Positions 7,297-14,761 of a DNA stretch of 64,000 nucleotides are shown here, piece by piece. This DNA comes from Methanoregula sp. GTDB taxonomy: Archaea; Halobacteriota; Methanomicrobia; Methanomicrobiales; Methanospirillaceae. Below the pieces are notes generated by a model, which made no database searches, was not told the origin of the DNA, and was given only the letters and a program-made list of their open reading frames with translations. Numbering within the stretch: position 1 is the first letter of the stretch; each line of letters opens with the position of its first letter. The DNA lies in the NCBI GenBank assembly GCA_026625165.1, contig CP112999.1, positions 372,001 through 436,000 of the forward strand, written 5' to 3'. A program made the translations under genes and the position numbers.

Positions 7297-8181
7297 TCAC
7301 TGAAGCGCCGCCATTATGGCCTCGTTGATCGCCTCGTACGAACCCACGACATCGAAGCTGAACCAGCTCCGCGGGCACTGGTTGTAGCACGCACCGCACT
7401 TGATGCACAGGTCGCGCTGTCCCTGGGGCTTGCCGTACTCATGGGTGATTGCACGGACCGGGCAGGCTGATGCACAGCTGCCGCATCCCATACAGAGACC
7501 CTGGTTGATGACTTCGGTCATCAGGTCGCAGAAGCATGCGGTTGTCCCTCTCTGTGCCGCCAGCATGAGCGGGGTTAAGAACTTGGTCGCCAGCTCCTTC
7601 TGTTCCTTGGTTCCCTTCAGGAGCAGGTATGCCATGACCGCGACATTCCTGATCATCTGGGGAGTTGGTGCGCATCCGGGGATGTATACGTCGACCTTGA
7701 TGATATCGCCGATCGGCAGGTATGCCTCATGTGCCGGCTGGTTCTGCTGGCCGCCGCGGCCGAACCGGGTGATGTTGCCGTAACAGGCGCAACCACCGAG
7801 TGCTACGACGACTGCTGATTTCTCACGTGTTTCCTTGATTTCTGCAACTGCAAGTTTATCATTAATACAGACTGAACCCTCAACGAACGAGACATCGACC
7901 TTCTGGATGTGCCTTGCATCTGCAAGTGTTGGCATGTACTTCAGGTCAACGTACTTGTCGAGGAGCGTTAACAGTCCTGCGTAGTTGTCTGCGAGTGCCA
8001 CAGTACAACCGGTACACCCACTCAGGTGTGTGTAGCCTACTGTAATCTTATCTGCCACAGGCTTAACCTCCTTTTTCACTTCTGCTGCTTTTTGTGCTAC
8101 ATCAGCTGGTTTCTGCGGAGCCGCAGTTTTTGGCGGTTCCTCGCTGACGTTCTTCTTGAAGACACTTGATAGTAGTCCCAT
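7297..8181 (-). CDS. frhG: Coenzyme F420-reducing hydrogenase, gamma subunit
   Basis: The iron-sulfur subunit linking the NiFe site in FrhA to FrhB. The proximal cluster Cys residues are in SGCTGCTVAL, GGCACYG and PGCAPTP, and two ferredoxin-type clusters follow in CMGCGSCASACP and CIKCGACYNQCP. From the ATG at 8181 the protein is 294 residues, with a 41-residue N-terminal Ala/Pro/Lys/Glu-rich extension that overlaps the end of frhD by 80 bp. A GTG at 8058 has a perfect AAGGAGG (8067-8073) eight bases upstream and would give a standard-length protein of 253 residues. The extension reads like a genuine linker (KTAAPQKPADVAQKAAEVKK), so 8181 is kept, but the start is unsettled. Confidence 0.93.
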   Translation of the reverse strand: MGLLSSVFKKNVSEEPPKTAAPQKPADVAQKAAEVKKEVKPVADKITVGYTHLSGCTGCTVALADNYAGLLTLLDKYVDLKYMPTLADARHIQKVDVSFVEGSVCINDKLAVAEIKETREKSAVVVALGGCACYGNITRFGRGGQQNQPAHEAYLPIGDIIKVDVYIPGCAPTPQMIRNVAVMAYLLLKGTKEQKELATKFLTPLMLAAQRGTTACFCDLMTEVINQGLCMGCGSCASACPVRAITHEYGKPQGQRDLCIKCGACYNQCPRSWFSFDVVGSYEAINEAIMAALQ

Positions 8182-8641
8182 AATTTATCCCTGCCATTTC
8201 CAGTACGAACCGTATCGTCCTGGGTATAGCGTTTGAAACTTCATCCGAGAGTCCGATCTCCATCTCGGGATCGGTGACACGCGCCGGCTGGCATCCGACG
8301 ACCGTGATATCGATGAGATCTTTTATCCGCTGGAGCGGTTCGGTCAGGTCCCATGAATGTGCGTCACGGTAACTGCCGGGGGGAAGGTCTTCCACCTTGA
8401 ACTTTGCCAAAGTCCCGGGCTTCTCGCCAAAATCCGCAATATCGATGATGATGAGCTTTTTGGTAACTTCCGGATCAAGGAGCGTAAAAATAAAGTGCGG
8501 GCCGCCAAGACCCGCATCGATTATTGTTACATTGTCGGGAAGCGAGAGCTTCTGCATCTCCTCAACCACAGCCGGGCCAAATCCGTCATCGGCAAACAGG
8601 GGGTTTCCGCACCCTGCGATCACAATCTCGGAATACAGCAT
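8102..8641 (-). CDS. frhD: F420-reducing hydrogenase maturation endopeptidase
   Basis: 179 residues, HybD/HycI-type hydrogenase protease that trims the FrhA C-terminus after nickel insertion. The GCGNPLFADDGFGP motif near residue 10 holds the first acidic nickel ligand; further family features are IIDAGLGG, IIIDIADFG and the His in DAHSWDL. The last 28 residues run through the frhG start region in another frame and look non-conserved, so the functional protein probably ends in sense near residue 150. It lies 10 bp after frhA in the frhADGB order. Confidence 0.92.
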   Translation of the reverse strand: MLYSEIVIAGCGNPLFADDGFGPAVVEEMQKLSLPDNVTIIDAGLGGPHFIFTLLDPEVTKKLIIIDIADFGEKPGTLAKFKVEDLPPGSYRDAHSWDLTEPLQRIKDLIDITVVGCQPARVTDPEMEIGLSDEVSNAIPRTIRFVLEMAGINYGTTIKCLQEERQRGTAKNCGSAETS

Positions 8642-8651
8642 TGCGGTGCTC

Positions 8652-10019
8652 TCACTGGATGAGTTTCTGGGCTACCAGCTTGTTGTCCTCATCGATCACG
8701 ATCATGTGGGTTGCACATGACACACAGGGGTCATACCCGCGCATGATCACTTCGGCAAGCTGCCAGGGTGCGCCGGTTAAGGCTGCGCTGCAGGTCGCGA
8801 AGTTCCACGTGGTTGGGACGAGCATGCTGAAGTACTGGACTTTCCAGTCCTTGACACGGGCAATGTGGACATCAGTCCCGCGCGGGGCCTCGTTGGATGC
8901 CCAGCCGAGGGAGCCGTCGCCGGTCGGGATGTGGTCTGCAACGACCTTGCCGTTGGGATCAAGTGCGTCGATGCAGTCGATCATCTCGTAGAAGCAGTCC
9001 TGGTACTCCATCTGGCGGGCAACGTTCTGGCCGCAGGTGCCTTTCTCGTCATATTTCTTGTACGTGACGAGACGTGCACGCGGGCCGACTTCGACTGGCT
9101 GGCCGTCGTACATCGGGATGCCGGTGCAGGCTTCCATCTGGGGGTTGGTCTTGGTGCCCATCTTGGTGGTGCCGCCGATCGGGTATCGTGGCTCTTCAAG
9201 GGTAATGTCCATCTCACCCATATACCAGTCATACGGCCGGGCTTCCTTGAACCGGTTGATGTCCCAGCTGGGGCACTCGTCAAGGCTTGAGCTGCCATAG
9301 AACGCATGGGTTGCCAGGTAGCCCTGGTTGTGGAAACCGAGGTCTTTGGGCATCGGAACTTTCATGCCGCCAACGTCCACGGAGTCTCTCTTGTGGTAGC
9401 TGCGGATAACCGCAATCATAAACTCTGACTGGGCGTGGGCAAGGGTAAGCCCTTCCTTTGCCAGGTCGTACATCTTGGTCTTGGCCTGCTCGGAGCAGTT
9501 CCGGTACATGCCGCCGATGCGTGTGTTGCTCGGGTGGATGCACTCGCCACCGGCAATCTGGCCAATGGTCTGCCCGATCTCACGTATCCGCTGGATCCGC
9601 TTTGCAACGGTGCGCACCGGCTCTTCTGCCGTGAACGGGTTGATCTTCGTCTCGGTGCCCGGAATATAGTAATCGGGCAGGAGCAGGATGTTGTGCAGTG
9701 CAATGCTGTGGGCACGGTTGGCCAGCTGGACGATGTGACGGAGCATCTTTGCGTCCTTGGGGATCTCGCACTTGATGGATGCTTCCATCGCCTCGGTGCC
9801 TGCCAGGTTGTGTGCAACCGGACAGATACCACAGACACGGGACGCGATCTTTGGGACCTGCTCTGGTGTCTTGCCGATGGCAAGTTTTTCAACGCCCCTC
9901 ACCGGGGTAATGGAACACCAGTTACCCTTCTCGATGATACCTGCGTCGTTAACCTTCAAGACGAGTTTTGAGTGTCCCTCATGTCTTGTGGTTGGGGAAA
10001 TCTCTACAACTTTCGACAA
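8652..10019 (-). CDS. frhA: Coenzyme F420-reducing hydrogenase, alpha (NiFe) subunit
   Basis: 455 residues, the catalytic large subunit. Nickel-iron ligands are Cys63 and Cys66 in RVCGIC and Cys432 and Cys435 in DPCVSC. The following His438 marks the FrhD cleavage site, after which 17 residues would be removed. Both ligand pairs are Cys, with no selenocysteine codon. Translation starts at a TTG (10017-10019) preceded by GAGGCGAT; the only nearby upstream ATG runs into TAA after three codons. It is the first gene of the operon and has a leader of up to about 180 nt with inverted repeats. Confidence 0.95.
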   Translation of the reverse strand: MSKVVEISPTTRHEGHSKLVLKVNDAGIIEKGNWCSITPVRGVEKLAIGKTPEQVPKIASRVCGICPVAHNLAGTEAMEASIKCEIPKDAKMLRHIVQLANRAHSIALHNILLLPDYYIPGTETKINPFTAEEPVRTVAKRIQRIREIGQTIGQIAGGECIHPSNTRIGGMYRNCSEQAKTKMYDLAKEGLTLAHAQSEFMIAVIRSYHKRDSVDVGGMKVPMPKDLGFHNQGYLATHAFYGSSSLDECPSWDINRFKEARPYDWYMGEMDITLEEPRYPIGGTTKMGTKTNPQMEACTGIPMYDGQPVEVGPRARLVTYKKYDEKGTCGQNVARQMEYQDCFYEMIDCIDALDPNGKVVADHIPTGDGSLGWASNEAPRGTDVHIARVKDWKVQYFSMLVPTTWNFATCSAALTGAPWQLAEVIMRGYDPCVSCATHMIVIDEDNKLVAQKLIQ

Positions 10020-10082
10020 TATTATCGCCTCATGTATGTTGCGTTGTTCACAGTGCTGTACAGAATTTGTATAAGATCTCTC

Positions 10083-10192
10083 ATCTCTAGAGATAATTGA
10101 CCGTACAAAGTACGTTCATGTTTATGTTATCCAATGTCTGTTATAACCCTTTTTAATCGATCCGGGGGACGCGTATTCCTGATAAAAAGGGT
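10083..10192 (-). promoter_or_regulatory. frh leader with three inverted repeats
   Basis: Three perfect inverted repeats precede frhA: ATCTCTAGAGAT at 10083-10094, CGTACAAAGTACG at 10102-10114, and a 9-bp stem ACCCTTTTT (10146-10154) with AAAAAGGGT (10184-10192). The first two are centred about 19-20 bp apart, close to two helical turns. They may be operators or RNA hairpins, depending on where transcription begins. Confidence 0.5.
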
Positions 10193-10216
10193 GATATGGA
10201 GGACATACATCAAAAC

Positions 10217-10240
10217 AAAATGTTATATAAGTTTATTTAA
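10217..10240 (-). promoter_or_regulatory. Candidate TATA box of the frh operon
   Basis: On the minus strand this reads as an A/T-rich element with TTATATAA, close to the methanogen TATA consensus. Use of it would give a leader of about 180 nt. Weaker alternatives are TTATAA near 10141-10146 and CTTATACAAA near 10066-10075, which would shorten the leader. Confidence 0.4.
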
Positions 10241-10330
10241 GGGTTGATTTTTTAATGAAATATATTCAAACACATAAAAAAAGAACATAAAAAAGAATAA
10301 AAAATCTTTACCTGTTGGCCCCCCCTCACC

Positions 10331-11350
10331 TCACTGGTTGTTCTCTGAATTGTGGAACCGCTCACCATTGAGTTCGTCAACCAGTTCGGCGATCGTCGCC
10401 CGGCGCTCCGCGTAGGCATCGTGCTGGTGGATGCTCTCCTCATTGGTCTGCTTGATGATGACCATCGAATCACCGGAAAGGTACTCGAACTCGGCGAGCA
10501 CCTTCTTTGCCATCTCCCGGACACAGTCCTCCACAAACCGTGGATTTTTGTGCGCGGCAAGCACCACATGGCTCTCGTCTCCACGCTTGAGTAGTTCGTA
10601 AATCCCTGAACTCATGGACTCTTTTAAGATTCCGATGATCTTTTCCAAGTCTACGTGCTGGTCGTCATCAGTCTCGATGCAGAGGAACCCCCTGCCCCGC
10701 TGGTTGTGCGTCGCCATCGGGACCTCGGCAAAGAACCCGTTGACCACGTCCTCGCTGACCCCAAGCGTGTGGAATACGTACATCGCCCGCTCCTTCATGA
10801 TATTCTGGGCGCATGGGCATGCCGTCATGCCGGTGACTTCCGCACCGATACTTTTCCTGACAATTGGTTCGCGGAATGTGCGGCGGGCGACCGCACGGGC
10901 ATGTACCTTGACCACCTCATGGCATGTGGTGTGGCTGACCGGTGTCTCGCGCTTGACCATAAACTCGCTGCGCATGAAGACTTCGGTCCGGTCCGCGTAC
11001 TCATGCCGGTCCAGAAGTCTGCGGGCAACGGCGCTGCAGAGATTCTCAATCTCGTTCACCTCGCCGTCGATCGCCTGCTGGAGCACCTCATCGATGACCT
11101 CAAAATTGCGGGAGAGGTTTGCCCCTTTCAGGCTCCCGGGCAGGTCGACAAAAACATCGAATGTGGAGATAAAAATGACCGGCCGTTTCTCATGCCGGGA
11201 GACCTCGACAAGTTTCTTGACGTTTTTTACCCCCACCCGGGTCAGGTTGATCCGGACATCGGGTGGGGTTGCCTGTATGTCGGGCAGTTCGCGGGCAAAT
11301 GAATTCTCAGGCTTATCGTGGGTGCGTGTGGGCGGAATAGGTGATCGCAT
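10331..11350 (-). CDS. mptA: GTP cyclohydrolase MptA (type IV, iron-dependent)
   Basis: 339 residues. MptA converts GTP to 7,8-dihydroneopterin 2',3'-cyclic phosphate, the first step of methanopterin synthesis. The FolE2/MptA family pattern is clear: LPDIQ and INLTRVGVKNVKKL at the start, ISTFDVFVDLP, the conserved Cys/His of GMTACPCAQ, and ATHNQRGRG. About 20 non-conserved residues precede the usual family start and no alternative Met is available. It is divergent from ilvC, with 99 bp between starts, and transcribed toward the frh leader. Confidence 0.93.
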   Translation of the reverse strand: MRSPIPPTRTHDKPENSFARELPDIQATPPDVRINLTRVGVKNVKKLVEVSRHEKRPVIFISTFDVFVDLPGSLKGANLSRNFEVIDEVLQQAIDGEVNEIENLCSAVARRLLDRHEYADRTEVFMRSEFMVKRETPVSHTTCHEVVKVHARAVARRTFREPIVRKSIGAEVTGMTACPCAQNIMKERAMYVFHTLGVSEDVVNGFFAEVPMATHNQRGRGFLCIETDDDQHVDLEKIIGILKESMSSGIYELLKRGDESHVVLAAHKNPRFVEDCVREMAKKVLAEFEYLSGDSMVIIKQTNEESIHQHDAYAERRATIAELVDELNGERFHNSENNQ

Positions 11351-11449
11351 CCTTGAGGTTATTTCACCAGTATTCGTGTGAACGTGTGCTGTTGAGTCTT
11401 TTTCATATAATATTTATGTGCTTTGTTGCTGATATCAAAGGGAAGTGCT

Positions 11450-12520
11450 ATGGTAAAAAAATATTATGAAGCCGATGCTGACATCGGTGCGCTGAAAGGC
11501 AGAAAAATTGCCGTGATCGGGTATGGTTCACAGGGGCGCGGGCAGTCATTAAACCTGCGCGACTCCGGGCTCGATGTCGTCATCGGGCTGCGGAAGGGGA
11601 AGAGCTGGGATGCAGCGGCAAAAGACGGGATGAAGGTGCTGCCTGTTGCCGAAGCCGTAAAGAGATCGGACGTCATCCAAATCCTTTTACCTGACGAGCA
11701 CCAGGGAGCGATCTACCGGTCGGAGATCCTGCCGAACCTTTCGGGTAACAAATGCCTGATGTTCTCTCACGGGTTCAACATCCACTTCGGGCAGATTGTC
11801 CCTCCGGAAACTGTCGATGTGATCATGGTCGCGCCCAAGGGCCCGGGCGCGATGGTGCGCCGGCAGTACGAGGACGGAAAAGGGGTTCCCGCACTGATCG
11901 CCGTCCACCAGGACTATACCGGCAAAGCCCACAAGATTGCGCTCGCGTACGCAAAGGCGATCGGCGCGACCCGTGCGGTTGTTCTCGAGACGACGTTCCG
12001 CGAAGAGACCGAGACCGACCTGTTCGGGGAGCAGGCAGTCCTCTGCGGTGGAACGACCTCGCTGGTCAAGGCAGGGTTCGAGACCCTTGTCAATGCCGGG
12101 TACTCGCCGGAGATGGCGTACCTCGAAGTGCTCCATGAACTCAAATTAATCGTCGACCTGATCTATGAGGGGGGGCTTACCAACATGCGGAAATACATCA
12201 GCAACACCGCACAGTATGGCGACCTCACCAGAGGACCCCGGGTCATCGGCCCGGAAGCTTATGTCGCGATGCAGGAGATTCTTGAGGACATCCAGACGGG
12301 GAAGTTTGCACGGGAATGGATGCTTGAGAATATGGTAAACCGCCCGGTCTTTAATGCGCTCACCAAGGCAGATGAGGAGCACCTCATCGAGGATGTCGGG
12401 CGCGAGGTACGGGCGATGATGCCCCAGTTCAGAAGGGAGCCTGCCCCAACTACGGCCACAAAGAAAGCCCCTGCGGGTACAAAAAAACCGGTCGTAAAAG
12501 CCCGTAAGCGGAAAAAATAA
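11450..12520 (+). CDS. ilvC: Ketol-acid reductoisomerase (class I) with basic C-terminal tail
   Basis: 356 residues. It catalyses the NADPH-dependent isomeroreduction in valine, leucine and isoleucine synthesis. The Rossmann motif [10 protein letters not shown] lies near the N-terminus and the C-terminal knotted domain includes [14 protein letters not shown] and [15 protein letters not shown]. The ATG at 11450 is chosen over the upstream frame start at 11423 because it gives the family N-terminus and has an AAGGGAAG-type ribosome site. Class I enzymes usually end near residue 330; here about 30 more residues rich in Lys, Ala, Pro and Thr follow. Confidence 0.94.
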   Translation: MVKKYYEADADIGALKGRKIAVIGYGSQGRGQSLNLRDSGLDVVIGLRKGKSWDAAAKDGMKVLPVAEAVKRSDVIQILLPDEHQGAIYRSEILPNLSGNKCLMFSHGFNIHFGQIVPPETVDVIMVAPKGPGAMVRRQYEDGKGVPALIAVHQDYTGKAHKIALAYAKAIGATRAVVLETTFREETETDLFGEQAVLCGGTTSLVKAGFETLVNAGYSPEMAYLEVLHELKLIVDLIYEGGLTNMRKYISNTAQYGDLTRGPRVIGPEAYVAMQEILEDIQTGKFAREWMLENMVNRPVFNALTKADEEHLIEDVGREVRAMMPQFRREPAPTTATKKAPAGTKKPVVKARKRKK

Positions 12521-12609
12521 TCTTCTATCTTCATTTTTTGCCCGGATGACAGAATTTTTTGTGATATCTTCTGGCATCTTTTTTTATTCGACGTTCCTAT
12601 AGTACCTGG

Positions 12610-13095
12610 ATGAAAATTTGCATTATCTACCATTCTGAAACCGGCAATACGCGGCACGTAGCGCAGCACCTTGCATCAGCGTGCAGCGATGTGCGGCTTA
12701 TTGAGGTGTATGACCGTGCAGACTATCTGCCCCTTACCCGGTTTTTAAGCCGGTGTAAAAAGGCGCGGGGTGAAGAGATGACCCCAATCGAACCGGTATC
12801 GATCGATGTTGCGGGTTATGATCTTCTTGTTCTGGGTTCTCCGGTCTGGGCATTCAAACCGACGCCGGTGATTCATGCCGCGATCGATTGCCTCAGAGGT
12901 TGCGAGGGCAAAGCTGTCATAGGATTTTTCACCCATGGCGGGAGGCCGGGGTCATCCGAGGAAACTTTTACCGCATGGTGCGAAAAGCGCAAAATGCAGG
13001 TGAAGGGCACGATGACGATCCATATGAAAGAGATTGAGAATGAAAAAAAGGCAAAAGAGCTCTTCACAATAGTCAGTGCCGCAGTACGCGCGTAA
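12610..13095 (+). CDS. Flavodoxin-like protein (first of a tandem pair)
   Basis: 161 residues. The phosphate loop for FMN is HSETGNT after the first beta strand, and the central GSPVWAFKPTP loop is the usual flavin-contact region. It is most likely a small electron carrier or NADPH/quinone-type reductase partner. It lies 108 bp before a clear paralog that shares LRGCEGK and the SPVW-KPTP pattern. An insert of about 25 residues after helix 1 (the Arg/Lys-rich RFLSRCKKARGEE) is present in both genes in similar form. Confidence 0.82.
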   Translation: MKICIIYHSETGNTRHVAQHLASACSDVRLIEVYDRADYLPLTRFLSRCKKARGEEMTPIEPVSIDVAGYDLLVLGSPVWAFKPTPVIHAAIDCLRGCEGKAVIGFFTHGGRPGSSEETFTAWCEKRKMQVKGTMTIHMKEIENEKKAKELFTIVSAAVRA

Positions 13096-13203
13096 AACCA
13101 CAATAAGGTGTCATGCCTGTTCCGGCCTTCTGCCGGCAACCCCTGCCGCTGCACATGACCCTGCTGCCAACCTTTTTTGTATCGCAATACTTATATCTCA
13201 GGT

Positions 13204-13686
13204 ATGTCCCGGTGTATCATCTACCACTCGCACTCCGGCGCCACCCGCCGCATTGCAAAGAAGTTAAAAGTCGCCTGCGGTGGTGATCTCATCGAAGTGA
13301 TGCCCCGGAAGAAATACAATGCGCTCACGCTGTATCTGCTTGGTGGGTATCGCGCGTTGAAGGATGCAGAGGACCCCATCGAGCAGAAAAAGATCGATGT
13401 TGCCAGGTACGACATGATTGTGCTGGGCTCGCCTGTCTGGGCGGGAAAACCGACGCCCGCAATCAACGCGGCAATTGCCGCCCTTCGCGGGTGTGAAGGC
13501 AAAACAGCGATCATCTTTGCGACCTGCAAGAGCAATCCGGGCCAGACGGTTGGCATCCTGCGGAAAAGGCTCGAGACCATGGGCATAAAGGTGATTGGGG
13601 TCTTTGTGTTCACGCAAGCTGACCGTAAAGATGGTAAGAAGCTTAACGAGCTGATCGTTTCAGTCAATGCTTCAATGACGGAATAA
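13204..13686 (+). CDS. Flavodoxin-like protein (second of a tandem pair)
   Basis: 160 residues from the ATG at 13204; a frame start at 13177 adds nine residues that fall in the promoter. It is the same fold as the upstream gene: HSHSGATRR replaces the usual phosphate-loop SxTGNT pattern, and GSPVWAGKPTP is kept. The loss of the Thr-Gly-Asn core may weaken or change FMN binding. The paralogs share the order of motifs and about the same length, so they arose by tandem duplication and then diverged. Confidence 0.8.
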   Translation: MSRCIIYHSHSGATRRIAKKLKVACGGDLIEVMPRKKYNALTLYLLGGYRALKDAEDPIEQKKIDVARYDMIVLGSPVWAGKPTPAINAAIAALRGCEGKTAIIFATCKSNPGQTVGILRKRLETMGIKVIGVFVFTQADRKDGKKLNELIVSVNASMTE

Positions 13687-13880
13687 ATCCGTTAGCCATC
13701 AACGACGGCCGTACCGGTTATTTTATGCCCGACTGCTATTATGTGAAAAATAGTTTTAAAAAATCCCTCCAAACATAACCTTGTTTTTTTGGTACTCACC
13801 TGCGGCAATATGATCACGGGGAACATACTCAGGAAAATTCAAATGAAATGAAGTTTTTCCCAAAGAAAAAACAATATTGT

Positions 13881-14759
13881 CTAGTCGGAAAAATACCTGG
13901 AAATATTTCTGAAAAACTGCATATTCAGCGATTCATGGGGCAGTCCTTTTCCTTCCCGTTTCAGTCGCTCTTTCTCGTATGGCCAGTCATAGAGGCTGGT
14001 GAACTCCATGGCCCGCTCCGGGTGGGGCATCAACCCTAAAACTTTTCCATCTTCAGATGTGATGCCGGCAATATCCATAATCGAACCATTGGGATTGGCG
14101 GGATATTCACCGTCTGCAGGGGTCAGGTCATCATGGCAGTATTGAAAAGTTATCATATTCTGTTTTTGTAAGCGTTGCAGGATTGCTTTCGAACAGAAAA
14201 AATTACCCTCCCCGTGAGCGATCGGGCAGTACATCCGTTCAATCCCCCGGGTCCAGAGATTATCAGAGACCGGTTTTAATGTAACGAACCGGCATTCCAG
14301 CACCCCCTTCCGGTTCGGTATCAGGGCGACATCACGGGTATATTTTTTATCAAACGCCGGGACAAGACCGAGGTTTGCGAGGATCTGGAACCCGTTGCAG
14401 ATTCCTAATACAAGGTTGTCTCCCTCCAGAAATTTTTCCAGGTCATCCCACAGGTTGTTTCGCACCCGGTTCGCATACGCGTTGCCCGCCCCAGTGTCGT
14501 CCCCATACGAAAAACCGCCTGGGAAAACCAGTAACCGGTAGTCCGACAACTTTGTTCTTCCTGCGATCAGGTCATTGATATGGACGATATCCGAACCCAT
14601 GCCGGCCCGGGCGAGCGCTTCCTGCGTCTCCATCTCGGAATTGATCCCGTACCCGCTCATGATGAGGGCCTTTACAACGGTCCTTGCGGGAGTGCCCGTA
14701 TCCTTTGTTTTCGGCCGACGCTGCGGGTCCTTCTTTTTACTCCCTGTCACGATTGGCAT
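13881..14759 (-). CDS. purQ: Phosphoribosylformylglycinamidine synthase, glutaminase subunit
   Basis: 292 residues from the ATG at 14759. It is a class I glutamine amidotransferase supplying ammonia to PurL in purine synthesis. The catalytic Cys lies in LGICNGFQ, and the His and Glu in GLMPHPERAM. FPGGFSYGDD is the usual PurQ oxyanion-side motif. A TTG at 14765 would overlap the purL stop, but the ATG with GGGGGT eight bases upstream is preferred. The first 30 residues are a Lys/Arg/Pro-rich extension not expected in PurQ. The gene follows purL directly. Confidence 0.93.
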   Translation of the reverse strand: MPIVTGSKKKDPQRRPKTKDTGTPARTVVKALIMSGYGINSEMETQEALARAGMGSDIVHINDLIAGRTKLSDYRLLVFPGGFSYGDDTGAGNAYANRVRNNLWDDLEKFLEGDNLVLGICNGFQILANLGLVPAFDKKYTRDVALIPNRKGVLECRFVTLKPVSDNLWTRGIERMYCPIAHGEGNFFCSKAILQRLQKQNMITFQYCHDDLTPADGEYPANPNGSIMDIAGITSEDGKVLGLMPHPERAMEFTSLYDWPYEKERLKREGKGLPHESLNMQFFRNISRYFSD

Positions 14760-14761
14760 GA

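Noticed and set aside
8067-8073. AAGGAGG before frhG GTG taken as proof of start
   Set aside because: The same bases encode Lys-Lys-Glu-Val in the linker, so it may be coincidence; both starts are reported.
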